This document shows positions 1-9,460 of a DNA stretch of 64,000 bases, piece after piece. The stretch is taken from NCBI RefSeq assembly GCF_900060185.1, contig NZ_FIZY01000017.1, positions 1 to 64,000 on the forward strand, in the 5' to 3' direction. Every line of letters starts with the position of its first letter. Position 1 is the first letter of the stretch. The position numbers and the translations under genes are program-made. The stretch comes from Grimontia marina. Its GTDB lineage: Bacteria > Pseudomonadota > Gammaproteobacteria > Enterobacterales > Vibrionaceae. Under the pieces are notes generated by a model. The model did not search any database. It was given only the letters and a program-made list of their open reading frames with translations, and had not been told where the DNA came from.

Positions 1-1
1 A

Positions 2-283
2 AAGAAAGACTCAGACCTATTCATTGCCATGCTGGAGAAGCTAAAGTGGCACTACCGCCGAGCCAAAAGTGTCACCTTGATACTGGATAACTACATCATC
101 CACAAAAGTAAAAAAACGAAGGCTTGGGTCAACGTCATAGAACGATTGTGGAATGCTCTCCATGAGACAATTACTCGGAATCACAGGTGTAAACATATGT
201 GGCAATTGCTCAGGAAGGTGAAGCACTTTATGGATAACGTATCGCCGTACCCGGGAGGTTGCCACGGCACGGCGAAAATGTAG
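2..283 (+). pseudogene. IS630-family transposase remnant (C-terminal part, internal deletion)
   Basis: The reading frame is open from the window edge and reads KDSDLFIAMLEKLKWHYRRA, then LDNYIIHKSKKT and VNVIERLW, ending NVSPYPGG. These are the conserved blocks of the DDE catalytic C-terminal half of IS630-type transposases (LDN carries the second Asp; the third acidic residue is in VNVIERLW). In intact relatives the stretch between KSKKTxAW and VNVIERLW is longer by roughly 20 residues and contains the RLIFQPVYSPW-type block. Here it is missing in frame, so the protein should be dead. The N-terminal helix-turn-helix part lies outside the window. The element ends about 10 bp before the stop of the adjacent LysR gene. 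The family call is from recalled motifs; the deletion is inference from them. Confidence 0.75.
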
Positions 284-294
284 CACTATTCGGA

Positions 295-1212
295 TCAGTA
301 ATTTAGCGAGTTAAGCTGGCTTTCTAACCATTTCTTAAATGCCAATATCTTTGCATTGCCTTGATGTTGTTCTCTATATACCAGAAAAAAACTGTAGGGA
401 GACTTAACAGGTCTATCGACGGGAGCGACCAGCCTACCGGACATCAAATAATCCTGAATATACGCTATCCTGCCTATGGCGACACCCATTCCACAAGTGG
501 CCGCATCCAGCGCCAGATCTGCCCTGTCAAAACTGTGGTTGGTGCCGTTGAGTTCAATACCGTTAGCATTAGCCCAATACAACCACTCGTCGCTTAGACT
601 GGCACTTGCCCAGGGCGCTGCATCATGCAAAAGCTGACACTGGGCCAATTTGTCTGGGTTATTAAAAAGCGAATGACGCTCCGCATATTCTGGGCTGCAA
701 ACAGGAACTATCGCATCATCCATCAAATGATGGCTGGTAAGACCGTTGTAACGTCCGTGACCAAAATAAATCGCACAATCAAAAGCTTCCGCTTTGAAAT
801 CAATCAAGTCGTTTCGGGTTCGGAGATGCAAAGTGACATCCGGAAACGCTTCGGCGAACTGGGCGAGTTTTGGCACTAACCACTTCTGTGAAAAAGTGGG
901 AGGTGCTGAAATGATGAAATCACCAACAGGCTTAGCGCGGTTGAGCTCCAGCAACTTAAAGCTGATCGCTGAGAACTGCTCAGTGACAACCAACTTTAGC
1001 TGCTCCCCTTCATTAGTAAGGGATAAGTGCCGGGGCCTTCTGACAAACAAAGACACCTCCAAACGCTGCTCAAGCTTCTTTATACGGTGACTCACTGCAC
1101 TCTGTGTCAGGTGGAGCTCTTCTGCTGCTCGGGTAAAACTCATGGTCTCAGCCACCACAGAGAAGCAATGTAATCCGGCCAGTAAAGAAGAAGAAAGCTG
1201 AGGCAATTTCAT
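295..1212 (-). CDS. LysR-family transcriptional regulator
   Basis: A 305-residue protein with the LysR layout. An N-terminal winged helix-turn-helix (residues about 10-68; core SFTRAAEELHLTQSAVSHRI) is followed by a linker helix and a periplasmic-binding-like effector domain (about 95-300). Within LysR proteins it resembles the GcvA/AmpR type. Its target cannot be read from the sequence: the usual divergent partner is absent, because upstream lies a 278 bp inverted-repeat element and then the convergent end of tfoX, and downstream lies a transposase remnant. The gene may therefore have lost its original neighbour through rearrangement. Confidence 0.88.
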   Translation of the reverse strand: MKLPQLSSSLLAGLHCFSVVAETMSFTRAAEELHLTQSAVSHRIKKLEQRLEVSLFVRRPRHLSLTNEGEQLKLVVTEQFSAISFKLLELNRAKPVGDFIISAPPTFSQKWLVPKLAQFAEAFPDVTLHLRTRNDLIDFKAEAFDCAIYFGHGRYNGLTSHHLMDDAIVPVCSPEYAERHSLFNNPDKLAQCQLLHDAAPWASASLSDEWLYWANANGIELNGTNHSFDRADLALDAATCGMGVAIGRIAYIQDYLMSGRLVAPVDRPVKSPYSFFLVYREQHQGNAKILAFKKWLESQLNSLNY

Positions 1213-1324
1213 TGTTTTATTTTGTTTTTTGGGTGATAAGGAGACTTTAGCAATAATCGCTTTGTGGGTACACTCAGCCCGTCGAAGCGCAATATTCGTC
1301 GCCTGAAAAAATAGAATTGGCTAG

Positions 1325-1602
1325 GGTCTGTTGACCTTTGGTGGTTAAATTTCTAGCCCTAAGCGTTTTAGGCGCGGAGAGGTGTGTGCCGCCTAGTCAT
1401 TCTAAGCAAGTACACCTCAACAAAGCTTAAAACGTTTAAGGTACGGGACGCGCAGTCGAACTCGAACCCTTCAGGCAGCTTTTGTGGGGAGTTTCTGCTG
1501 CGTTATCGGCTTCTCATGTAGACTAACTACACATCGACGCCTCCGCCTTGCATAAAACCCCCACAAACTGCTGCAAATATCAGCACCAAAGGTCAACAGA
1601 CC
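1325..1602. mobile_element. MITE-like inverted-repeat element, family A, copy 1
   Basis: A 278 bp non-coding element bounded by the terminal inverted repeats GGTCTGTTGACC and GGTCAACAGACC (extended TTTGGTG at both ends). It is flanked by CTAG on the left and CTAA on the right, both fitting the YTAR target of IS5-type transposases. It matches the copies at 32630-32891 and 41734-41995 in reverse-complement orientation. It contains nested inner inverted repeats (CCTAAGCGTTTTA with TAAAACGTTTAAGG; TTTGTGGGG with CCCCACAAA), so a transcript could fold into a long branched hairpin. It has no reading frame of its own. Confidence 0.85.
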
Positions 1603-1616
1603 CTAAGCTATAGGCA

Positions 1617-1643
1617 TTAAAAAAGCCGCTGCAGGCGGCTTTT
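1617..1643 (-). terminator. Rho-independent terminator of tfoX
   Basis: Perfect 9 bp stem AAAAGCCGC / GCGGCTTTT with a 5-base loop. On the minus strand it is followed by a T-run and lies about 25 bp after the tfoX stop. Confidence 0.85.
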
Positions 1644-1666
1644 AGGGCATTGAGATAGAATTTAAT

Positions 1667-2251
1667 TTAGATTGCGCGAAGTAGTTGTTGTTTAGTTTCT
1701 TCGCTCAGCAATGTCCAGTGAGTACCATTTTGAGCACCGGCGAACATCCACAATAGTTTCACATCGACATCGTAACCGTGCGCTTGTTGTACTTTACGGA
1801 ACAGTTCTTCTGGGCTCATTGAGAAGAAAGTATCGACATCTTCTACGCCCGCTTTTTTCAGCATACGCTCAATGGTCAAACGCAAATTGGGTAAATCGCG
1901 AAGACGCTTGTTGAGCTTGGAGTCGCGGTATTCTTTTTCTGCTACCGAATTCTCTACGGACTTTTTTACCATCACATCCAACCCCTGATCCTCCTTTTCA
2001 TAAAGATCAGTAATGTCATAGTAATTGACGATAGCGGTAGAGCTTTTCTTAACGTGAACGAATTTCTTGCACTCTTTATCGATGAGATTTTGCGTTAGGT
2101 CGTTACCACCACGCAGATAGATACGGTCTTCCTTGACCAGTGCGAACATGGCCCCGCTCACGAAGAAGCCTGTTCCGCCAAACATCGAACGTTTTTCAGT
2201 CTCGCCAAACTGCGACAAGTACTCAACAAAGCCACTTTTAACTTCCAACAC
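1667..2251 (-). CDS. tfoX: TfoX/Sxy-family competence regulator
   Basis: About 194 residues with both TfoX domains. The N-terminal domain (KRSMFGGTGFF, residues about 20-90) is followed by a C-terminal domain (LRDLPNLRLTIERMLKKAG then DVDVKLLWMFAGA). In Vibrionaceae TfoX acts with CRP to switch on natural competence genes on chitin; the paralogue TfoY drives other behaviours. VNYYDITDL and the DVDVKLLW tail look closest to TfoX, but TfoY cannot be excluded. Start choice: the open frame extends to a TTG at 2272, but a strong Shine-Dalgarno (AAGGAGG) lies inside that extension and points to the GTG at 2251, 5 nt downstream, or the TTG at 2248. A weak start codon fits post-transcriptional control. 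It has its own terminator and divergent upstream space. Confidence 0.85.
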   Translation of the reverse strand: MLEVKSGFVEYLSQFGETEKRSMFGGTGFFVSGAMFALVKEDRIYLRGGNDLTQNLIDKECKKFVHVKKSSTAIVNYYDITDLYEKEDQGLDVMVKKSVENSVAEKEYRDSKLNKRLRDLPNLRLTIERMLKKAGVEDVDTFFSMSPEELFRKVQQAHGYDVDVKLLWMFAGAQNGTHWTLLSEETKQQLLRAI

Positions 2252-2604
2252 GTGTGCCTCCTTTCTCCCCAAGAGATAAACCCAAAAAGTTTTGGTTTAA
2301 ATATCGTAATTTCTCAACGCGAATTAATGATGACGCATTAGGGCACAGAAAACCATGCATAAGATCACTCAATTTCGAAAACTGTATCTTTTTTGCAACA
2401 GCAGTCACGATTATAGGATGTAACTTTTATGTTTCTACCGTGTTAAATGCGTAGTTAGACTCGCAAATCGTTACCTTTTTTTGCAGCGAGATTTCTAAAT
2501 AAACGTTAGATTACTTCAAAATTTGCCACTCCCAGGTATCCAATCTTGCGTTTTGCCTACTAATAAGATTGTCAGCCATTACTGTGCATAAATAGCTATA
2601 CAAT
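2252..2604. other. AT-rich intergenic region upstream of tfoX
   Basis: About 350 bp between divergent tfoX and the HDOD gene. The tfoX-proximal part holds an imperfect hairpin just upstream of the Shine-Dalgarno (CCAAAA / TTTTGG, 2281-2297). I looked for a c-di-GMP riboswitch core here and did not see one. Nothing else is recognised. Confidence 0.4.
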
Positions 2605-2693
2605 CCAGGGAATAAGGTGCCTTTCGTTCAAATTTATCAACGGATGTATTTCAATTAAAACACTGGGCAATTACTATTAACCCAGCGTTTTTT
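2605..2693 (+). ncRNA. Candidate small RNA or attenuated leader ahead of the HDOD gene
   Basis: A rho-independent-type terminator (stem CTGGG 2663-2667 / CCCAG 2681-2685, then CG and seven T) ends only about 15 bp before the HDOD start codon. About 80 nt upstream is a -10-like TATACAAT (2597-2604). Together they could define an ~85 nt RNA. Bases 2617-2625 (GTGCCTTTC) are complementary to the tfoX Shine-Dalgarno region, allowing a 3-nt bulge in the target. The alternative is a 5' leader of the HDOD gene controlled by read-through. No homology to a named sRNA is claimed. Confidence 0.35.
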
Positions 2694-2706
2694 TGAGTCT
2701 AAAAAG

Positions 2707-3627
2707 ATGGATCACCTTTCGTTATTCTGGGTCTCCCCCAATCACGACAAATACCTTAAAGCGATAGAAACTGATTTTTTTCAGCGGATTTACCGTTCAC
2801 TAAAAGACGGAACCCTTGAACTACCGCCGATCCCAGACGTTGTAGTGAAACTCCAGCGCGCTTGTAATCAGCCAAACACAACAGTCCGCGATGTAGCCGC
2901 ACTGCTCCTGGATGATGCGACCCTAGCCGCCGCGGTCATTCGTTCCTCTAACTCTGCAGTGTTCAGTCCACGTAATAACCGACCTTGTCATGACATCAAC
3001 ATGGCGGTATCCCGCTTGGGTATCCAACGTGTTTTGGGTCTTGCCACCGCCCATGCAATTCAAACCCTGAAAACAAACTCACCATTCAGCAAGGAATGTA
3101 ATGTCCTGCTTAAGAAAAGTGCTACAGCATCAAGAGAGTTTGGTTCTACGATGGCCTTGCTATGCCAGAAAGTGCGTAGCTATGATGATGAGAACCTTCA
3201 TCTGGAAGTTGAAAAGTCTTTATTAATTGGATTGCTCGCTGATATTGGTATCTATAGTGCAGTAAAGGCGTTTCATGACTACACGGAAGAAGGTCACTAT
3301 TTGGACTTTGAGATCGCCAGCCATGTTTTCTTCACGGTGAGTCGCGAAGCCAGTCGTTTTATCCTGAAAGCCTGGGGATTTGATTTGGACTTCGTCGAAG
3401 TGTCAGTCAACCGCCGAATAAGAAAGGGGAGTGAGGACGTTTCGTACCTGGATGTTGCCAAAATGGCTAACCACTTGTTAATGTTCCGAGCCAAAGATGA
3501 AGACATAAATGAACATGAAGTAGAGATCACCTTGGCAGGCGCTGAAGCCCTCTATGAGCTTTCCAATCTCGAAGAAAAAGACTTCCGCAGTCAGCTCTTT
3601 AATATCATTGATAACTGCGGTTTTTAA
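2707..3627 (+). CDS. HDOD domain signalling protein
   Basis: A 306-residue protein. Residues about 35-245 form an HDOD domain, a relative of HD phosphohydrolases that lacks the metal-binding pair. It opens with LPPIPDVVVKLQ and includes DVAALLLDDATLAAAVIRSSNS and INMAVSRLGIQRVLGLA. HDOD proteins are regulatory and act in c-di-GMP, stress and motility signalling; no GGDEF, EAL or receiver domain is attached here. The ribosome binding site is weak (AAAAAG), and a terminator-like hairpin lies immediately upstream, so expression may depend on read-through. Its target is unknown. Confidence 0.85.
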   Translation: MDHLSLFWVSPNHDKYLKAIETDFFQRIYRSLKDGTLELPPIPDVVVKLQRACNQPNTTVRDVAALLLDDATLAAAVIRSSNSAVFSPRNNRPCHDINMAVSRLGIQRVLGLATAHAIQTLKTNSPFSKECNVLLKKSATASREFGSTMALLCQKVRSYDDENLHLEVEKSLLIGLLADIGIYSAVKAFHDYTEEGHYLDFEIASHVFFTVSREASRFILKAWGFDLDFVEVSVNRRIRKGSEDVSYLDVAKMANHLLMFRAKDEDINEHEVEITLAGAEALYELSNLEEKDFRSQLFNIIDNCGF

Positions 3628-3680
3628 ATTTAGTTTTTGCTTCTCAGCGAAAACTTTGAGCCAGTTTTAGCACATAGATT

Positions 3681-3738
3681 GACCTTATTAGATCGCGACT
3701 GATAATCTCATCGTGATTTCTTTCTTATCAATAAGGTC
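3681..3738 (+). promoter_or_regulatory. Hairpin covering the lysO ribosome binding site
   Basis: A perfect 9 bp inverted repeat, GACCTTATT (3681-3689) and AATAAGGTC (3730-3738). The 3' arm contains the AAGG Shine-Dalgarno of lysO, 10 nt before its ATG. A second nested stem (ATCGCG with CGTGAT, one G-U pair) lies inside. The fold would hide the ribosome binding site, so translational control is likely. The ligand or regulator is unknown, and the length (~60 nt) is far too short for the classical lysine riboswitch. Confidence 0.5.
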
Positions 3739-3746
3739 TTACGCTA

Positions 3747-4646
3747 ATGCTTCCCGGCATGCTCTATATCTTTATACCTCTGGTCGTCGGCTACTTCATC
3801 ACCATTAAAAGTGCCTCTCTGCTCGATACCATAAACCGCTCTACGTCTAGGCTGGTGTTCGTCATCCTAGGACTTATGGGGCTAAGCCTCGCTGGCCTTG
3901 ATAACCTTTCCAGTAACCTCAGCCAAATCCTTCTGCTCGCCTTGACATTCTTCTTTTGTATTGGCGTCTGCAATCTATTGGCTCTACCACTTTTGGATAA
4001 GGTACTGAAAACGAAAACTGAACAGCACAAACGTGAAGTACCGGTTTCGGCCATGGCGATGGAATCCATTAAGTTGGTCTTTGTGGTAGGCGGAGGTCTT
4101 GTTCTCGGTTTACTTCTGCCCCTCCCACTTGATTGGGTTGACCCGGCCAGTGAAGGGATTCTCCTAATTCTGCTGTTTCTGATTGGTATTCAGCTTCGAA
4201 ACAGCGGTATGACGCTCAAACAAATCATTCTGAACAAGAAAGGATTGAGTGTTGCAATCATCGTTATTATTACGTCATGGCTGGGTGGCCTGATGGCTGC
4301 ATGGCTACTTGATTTGCCTTTCAACTATGGTTTGGCCATGGCGTCCGGTTTTGGTTGGTACTCCCTAGCGGGAATTTTGATGGGTGACGCGCTTGGGCCA
4401 GTATATGGTGGCGCTTCATTTATGCTGGAACTGTCTCGCGAGCTTATCGCGATCATACTTATCCCACTGCTTATCGCCCGTTATCCTCTCACCGCTATTG
4501 GCTATGGTGGCGCGACCTCAATGGACTTTACCCTGCCAATCATCCAAACCACGGGCGGTGTAAAGTGTGTGCCTATCGCTATTGTAAGTGGGTTCATACT
4601 AAGTTTGCTGGTCCCTATCCTGATGTTGTTCTTTGTCGCTTTGTAA
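3747..4646 (+). CDS. lysO: L-lysine exporter, LysO/YbjE family
   Basis: A 299-residue, very hydrophobic inner-membrane protein of the LysO (DUF340) family with about eight membrane segments. It has the family-typical SGFGWYSLAGILMGDALGP motif (about residues 195-215) and a C-terminal GGATSMDFTLP block. LysO exports L-lysine and its toxic analogue thialysine. Monocistronic: it ends in a bidirectional terminator shared with convergent ptsG. A Shine-Dalgarno (TAAGG) lies 10 nt upstream of the ATG and is buried in an upstream hairpin, which suggests regulated translation. A second ATG at codon 5 is possible. Confidence 0.9.
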   Translation: MLPGMLYIFIPLVVGYFITIKSASLLDTINRSTSRLVFVILGLMGLSLAGLDNLSSNLSQILLLALTFFFCIGVCNLLALPLLDKVLKTKTEQHKREVPVSAMAMESIKLVFVVGGGLVLGLLLPLPLDWVDPASEGILLILLFLIGIQLRNSGMTLKQIILNKKGLSVAIIVIITSWLGGLMAAWLLDLPFNYGLAMASGFGWYSLAGILMGDALGPVYGGASFMLELSRELIAIILIPLLIARYPLTAIGYGGATSMDFTLPIIQTTGGVKCVPIAIVSGFILSLLVPILMLFFVAL

Positions 4647-4673
4647 GAGAGTGGCATTGAGGTCAGGAAAAGA

Positions 4674-4699
4674 AAAAGGAGAGCCAAGGCTCTCCTTTT
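4674..4699. terminator. Bidirectional terminator between lysO and ptsG
   Basis: Perfect 12 bp stem AAAAGGAGAGCC / GGCTCTCCTTTT with a 2-base loop. A and T runs on both sides serve both convergent genes. Confidence 0.9.
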
Positions 4700-4727
4700 G
4701 AATAGCGAGGGGGAACGCTATTATCAA

Positions 4728-6158
4728 TTAGTTGTTACGGATCCACTCGTCCATGTCTGATTTCAGGTTGTCAGACTTGGTGCCGAAGATTGCCTGAACA
4801 CCGCCACCAGCCATCACTACACCAGCCGCACCCAGTTTCTTCAGTTGGTCTTGGTCAACTTTATCAACACTTCCTACTGCTACACGCAGACGAGTGATAC
4901 ATGCATCCAGACCAGTGATATTGTCTTTACCACCGAAAGCCATTACCAATTCTTTAGCCATTTCAGACTCAGAACCAACAGCTGCAACAGCCTCGTCTTC
5001 GTCTTCACGACCTGGAGTTTTCAGGTCCAACTTCACGATAGCAATACGGAATACGATGTAGTAGAACACGGCGTAGCACAGACCCAGGATTGGGAATAGC
5101 CACATTTTCTGAGAGTTCGCAGACAGCACCACAAAGTCAATCAGACCGTGTGAGAATGACGTACCGTGAACCATACCCAGCATGTTGGTCAGTACGAATG
5201 CAGTACCTGCCAGAATTGCGTGGATAACGTACAGAACTGGTGCAACGAACAGGAATGCAAACTCAATGGGTTCGGTGATACCTGTCAGGAATGAAGTCAG
5301 CGCTGCTGAAACCATGATACCACCCACTTTCGCGCGGTTTTCTGGTTTCGCGGTGTGCCACATTGCAATCGCTGCTGCTGGCAGGCCATACATCTTGAAC
5401 ATGAAGCCACCAGCCAGCTGACCGAAGCCATTACCCGCTGCGCGAGACGCCGCATCTGCTTCCAGGTAACAAGTCAGTACACCTGTACGCGCTTCGCCTG
5501 CAGCGTTCACACATGATCCTGCTTCGAAGAAGAAAGGTACGTTCCAAACGTGGTGCAGACCAAATGGGATAAGAGAACGTTCAACGATACCGTAGATACC
5601 GAATGCCGCTACAGGGTTCTGGTTAGCTGCCCAGTGTGAGAATGCACCGATTGCGGCGCCGATTGGTGGCCAGATAACAGAAAGCAGCAGTGCCAGACCG
5701 ATGGCACAGAAGCCGGTCATGATTGGAACGAAACGCTTACCTGCGAAGAAGCCCAAGTAGTCAGGTAGCTGAATACGGAAGAAGCGGTTAAATGCCCAAG
5801 CAGCCACACCACCCACCAGAATGCCACCCAGTACGCCCGTATCGATTTTTTCCACACCCATTACTTGCGCCATAACGCCCATCGTTGCAGCCATGATGCC
5901 GTAGCCAACGATAGCGGCCAGACCGGCAACACCATCGTTATTGGTAAAGCCAAGTGCAACACCTACTGCGAACAGCAATGGCATTTGACCGAATACCGAA
6001 CCACCGGCACTTTCCATGATTTGTGAAACAACAGAAGGCAGCCAGCTAAAGTCGGCAGCACCAACACCCAGCAAGATACCTGCAACCGGCAAAACCGATA
6101 CAGGCAGCATTAGCGCCTTACCGACTTTTTGCATGTTCGCAAACAGGTTTTTAAACAT
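4728..6158 (-). CDS. ptsG: PTS glucose-specific enzyme IIBC
   Basis: 476 residues, the length of E. coli PtsG. The N-terminal IIC domain (1 to about 380) holds the membrane segments and the substrate block [15 protein letters not shown]. The C-terminal IIB domain carries the phosphorylation cysteine Cys420 in [10 protein letters not shown]. It imports and phosphorylates glucose using phosphate from EIIA-Glc. The start has a good Shine-Dalgarno (AGGAG, 7-8 nt upstream). A CRP-like half-site lies about 150 bp upstream. In E. coli ptsG directly follows tatD (ycfH); here about 10 kb of accessory genes separates them. Confidence 0.95.
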   Translation of the reverse strand: MFKNLFANMQKVGKALMLPVSVLPVAGILLGVGAADFSWLPSVVSQIMESAGGSVFGQMPLLFAVGVALGFTNNDGVAGLAAIVGYGIMAATMGVMAQVMGVEKIDTGVLGGILVGGVAAWAFNRFFRIQLPDYLGFFAGKRFVPIMTGFCAIGLALLLSVIWPPIGAAIGAFSHWAANQNPVAAFGIYGIVERSLIPFGLHHVWNVPFFFEAGSCVNAAGEARTGVLTCYLEADAASRAAGNGFGQLAGGFMFKMYGLPAAAIAMWHTAKPENRAKVGGIMVSAALTSFLTGITEPIEFAFLFVAPVLYVIHAILAGTAFVLTNMLGMVHGTSFSHGLIDFVVLSANSQKMWLFPILGLCYAVFYYIVFRIAIVKLDLKTPGREDEDEAVAAVGSESEMAKELVMAFGGKDNITGLDACITRLRVAVGSVDKVDQDQLKKLGAAGVVMAGGGVQAIFGTKSDNLKSDMDEWIRNN

Positions 6159-6301
6159 AAAAACGCTCCTGATTAATATTGAGTTGCTTTTAAACTCAAA
6201 CCGATGCGAGTTCTCGACAACCCAGTAACTATGTAATTCGCTGGGTAATATAAGACTGCTCAGTTACGGAGACTACGTAACGCGATTTGGTTGTTCAGAA
6301 A

Positions 6302-6317
6302 GTAAATATAGATCACA
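6302..6317 (-). promoter_or_regulatory. Possible CRP site upstream of ptsG
   Basis: Minus strand TGTGATCTATATTTAC: the left half matches the CRP consensus TGTGA-N6-TCACA exactly and the right half is poor. CRP control of ptsG is established in enterics, so the site is plausible but not proven. The remaining ~300 bp up to the M16 gene are AT-rich with no other feature I recognise. Confidence 0.35.
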
Positions 6318-6636
6318 CACAAAACGGTCACGATAGCAGTTTTGATACTTTCTATCCTTATGATTTATATATATTTAACCCAAATCAGCACAATTAATGA
6401 TTGATCTTCGTTCAATAAAATTTTTCATCCCTGAAAGTTATTTTATGTAACGAAATTAGCACCAAGTAACCTTTCTCAGTTACAGTGCGATATATAACTT
6501 AATCCTATGTATTTGTTAATATTTCATGGCTATACATTTACACAATGTATAGCTCGCAAACCCAGTCGGTTACTTTCAGTCCCACCTCTGCTTTGCCGTA
6601 TATTTTCAGTTCAGTTCTGGCTAGACAGGAAAAAAG

Positions 6637-9418
6637 ATGAAATTAATAAAACGCTTTGCTTGCTTGATTGTGGTGGCTCTTGTCATCGGCTGTCAAAGCA
6701 CTTTGATTGATCAGCCATTCAGTGCCGATAGCAGTTGGCAGACCCAGACATTAGAGAATGGATTGATTGTTCACATTAAGGAGTTGCCCAACCAAGCCGT
6801 ATCCACACGCTTCATGGTTCGCACAGGTTCAAGAGACGAGGCTGAAGATCAGAAAGGTTACGCCCACTTCCTGGAACATATGGCGTTTAATGGCAGCGAA
6901 GCCTTCCCTAAGAATGAAATTGTCTCGCTGTTTGGCGACGAAGGTGTGGCATTTGGTCAACATCTCAACGCGTTTACCTCATACACTCATACCGTCTATC
7001 AGGTAGACCTTCCTTCAAATGAGAAGCTCTCTGATACTTTGGCTTGGTATCGGGGAAATCGCCACTTCATTGACTCTGGAACCCGAAGAGATCACTAAGG
7101 AACAAGGTGTAGTATTAGGGGAGTTTCGCTTTTCTTTTCAGGGTCACAGCGACGCTAACAGTACCGATTTTGAAATCTACCGATTGATTGCCGAACAGCT
7201 ATATGAAGTCGACGAGGATGTCATTGGTACCGAAGATAGCATCCGAAATATCTCGGAAAATCGATTAAGAGATTTCTATCAAACACACTACACACCCAAC
7301 CGTATTGAGATTTTCATTGCAGGTGATGTCGATGCCGCATCAACCATCGAAGAGATCAGCGAACTTTTTCACACCTGGACAACGAAAGATAAAGATGCCC
7401 CAACACAAAAGGTCTCTCCACTCAGCCGAGGCGAAACTAGTATTGTCCGAGTGAATGATGTTTCATTCCCCTCCACGACCTTGCTCTTTGATTTGGGCGC
7501 AAACCCAATGGAGACAGCAACTGACTTTGAAAACTTTGCTGCCGCTAGTATTTTGTCGAATGCTATCAGCACACGCTTGAATGACCGTGCCAGAGATCTC
7601 AATGCTCCTGTACAAAGCACTCATGCACAATTGATTCAGTGGTTTGAGCGAATGGTTCTTAGCATTCAGGTTTCTTACGAAACGCCGAATCAACAGGAAG
7701 CAATGCTGTTTCTGGGCGAGGAACTTGCCACCTTGCGTGATCAGGGGCTGAGTACGCCTGAAATTGAGGCTCAAACCAGTGACTTCCTGAAGCTTGAGTC
7801 AACATTCGCGGACAACTATACCGCACGTAACTATGCCGAGGACCATGTCTTTTTCCGCATGATAGGCAGGCAGACTTTGTCACCGGAGACCTACAAGTCA
7901 TTGTCGACCGTCTTCGTCAACCGTGCAGATAAAGCCTGGTTCAATAAAGAACTCAAATCGTTGCTCACGACCAAGAATGTACAATCCCTCGTTGCATTAG
8001 AACATCACATCTACCCTACTGAGCAAGTAAAGCAGGAACAACTGGCTTTTGTTGCTGATATGCAAAAGGCGTTCAAACAAACCGGTAATGTGTTAGTGCT
8101 ACCAGACGTGGTTTCGGACTTCCCCATGCCTGACAAAAACGGTGAGATCCTGGCGATACAAGATCTCGATGCCAACACCACCAAATGGCAACTCAGTAAC
8201 GGAGTCACCATTTACCTGAGACACATGCCAAACTCAGGCGATAGCGTTCATGTTTACGCGGGTTCTAAAGGCGGTCTGGCGGCGCTTCCAGCCTCTTTAC
8301 GCCCAGCGGCTCTGTTGATGCCGGGCGCTTATTCTGAAAGTGGTCTTGGTGGATTTTCATTCAATGATTACAACCGCCTGATGGTCAGAGAAAATGCCTA
8401 TCTGGAGCCCATGGTGTGGGAACACCTGCATGGATTTTATGGTAGTTCTACCAAAGCCTCTTTACCTTTAGTGCTTGCTTCAATGTACCAAGGCTTCCAG
8501 CACGCGACGCTGGATGAAGAGATGTTCGAACGCCATAAAACGCAATTCATCAAGAATAAACGCCAGTATCTAGATTCCGTTGACGGTAAAGCACTAATGG
8601 CTGTTTCAAATGAAATCTATGATGAGAATTCAGTTCGCTACACCCTAACGCCTGAGGATTATGAAAAAGTCAGTGCTAATGACGTTAGGATGGCTTACAA
8701 CAACCTGATGAGGACAAATCGAGGTCTTGTTTATGTCATCGCTGGAGATATCCCTGTCGATGAATTCAAACCACTCGCACGAACTTACCTCGCTGGCATG
8801 ACATTCAATGACTTGCCGACGGAGAGCCTTTACGCAGTGAAGTTAGAACCGAAAAAGGACGAACTCACCATTGCTTTTGGTCCCGCTGGTAACAATGTGG
8901 AGCTGGTTACCATGTTCGCCCGGGATGCGGAGAAGAAAACGACCAAAGATTATTTCCTGGCAGATATCGCAGGACGTATTCTAACATCCCGTTTGACAGA
9001 GCAAGTCCGAGAGACGGGGAGCTTAGATTATTCTCCCTACTCGTTTGTGATGTGGCCTGAAGGCGCAGATACTCAACAATTGCTTATTGTCATGAGCTCT
9101 TCAGTCATAAAACGAAAAGAGGCACGAGCTGCGCTGGATGAGATAGCGGACTCTATTGGACATGGAGCGACACCAGAGGAATTCAGCAGTACTTCGAAGC
9201 AGTTATCTCATGCACTACAAGATGGATTATCACAACCACAAGAGCAGGCGCGGATGATGTTCAATTATGTGCTCGCAGATGCGGATCCTCTGGCAGTGGT
9301 TAACCCTGATAGGGTGATCAACACATTGACGCAAGAGGATATCGACGAGTATCTAAAGGCGTTTACATCAAAATCTGCCACTCGGATAGACGTGACCAAC
9401 TTACCGTCAGGAAACTAA
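6637..9418 (+). pseudogene. M16-family (insulinase/PqqL-like) zinc peptidase lipoprotein, frameshifted
   Basis: The first frame (6637-7098) has a lipoprotein signal with lipobox VIGC and the inverted zinc motif HFLEH (about residues 88-92). It then falls out of frame and ends at 7098. The second frame carries the rest of the family, including EEITKEQGVVLGE with the distal zinc-ligand glutamate, and continues to 9418. The two frames join if one G is removed from the run GGGG at 7052-7055 (WYR then EIATSLTLEP). The restored protein would be about 925 residues, normal for two-repeat M16 peptidases. The break separates HxxEH from the third zinc ligand, so the gene as written makes no active enzyme. 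It is either a recent pseudogene, a slippage site or a sequencing error. Confidence 0.85.
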
Positions 9419-9421
9419 TGC

Positions 9422-9450
9422 AAAAGCCGGGAGCTCTGCTCCCGGCTTTT
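9422..9450 (+). terminator. Terminator after the M16 gene
   Basis: Perfect 13 bp stem AAAAGCCGGGAGC / GCTCCCGGCTTTT with a 3-base loop, 4 bp after the stop codon. Confidence 0.9.
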
Positions 9451-9460
9451 CTCATTCCAT

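Noticed and set aside
1441-1500. tRNA-like TCGAACTCGAACCC near 1454
   Set aside because: Lies inside the family A element; no acceptor or anticodon stems around it.
2252-2604. c-di-GMP riboswitch upstream of tfoX
   Set aside because: The conserved GEMM core sequences were searched for by eye on the minus strand and not found.
3628-3746. Classical lysine riboswitch before lysO
   Set aside because: The leader is only about 120 bp and lacks the five-helix L-box arrangement; only a short ribosome-site hairpin is visible.
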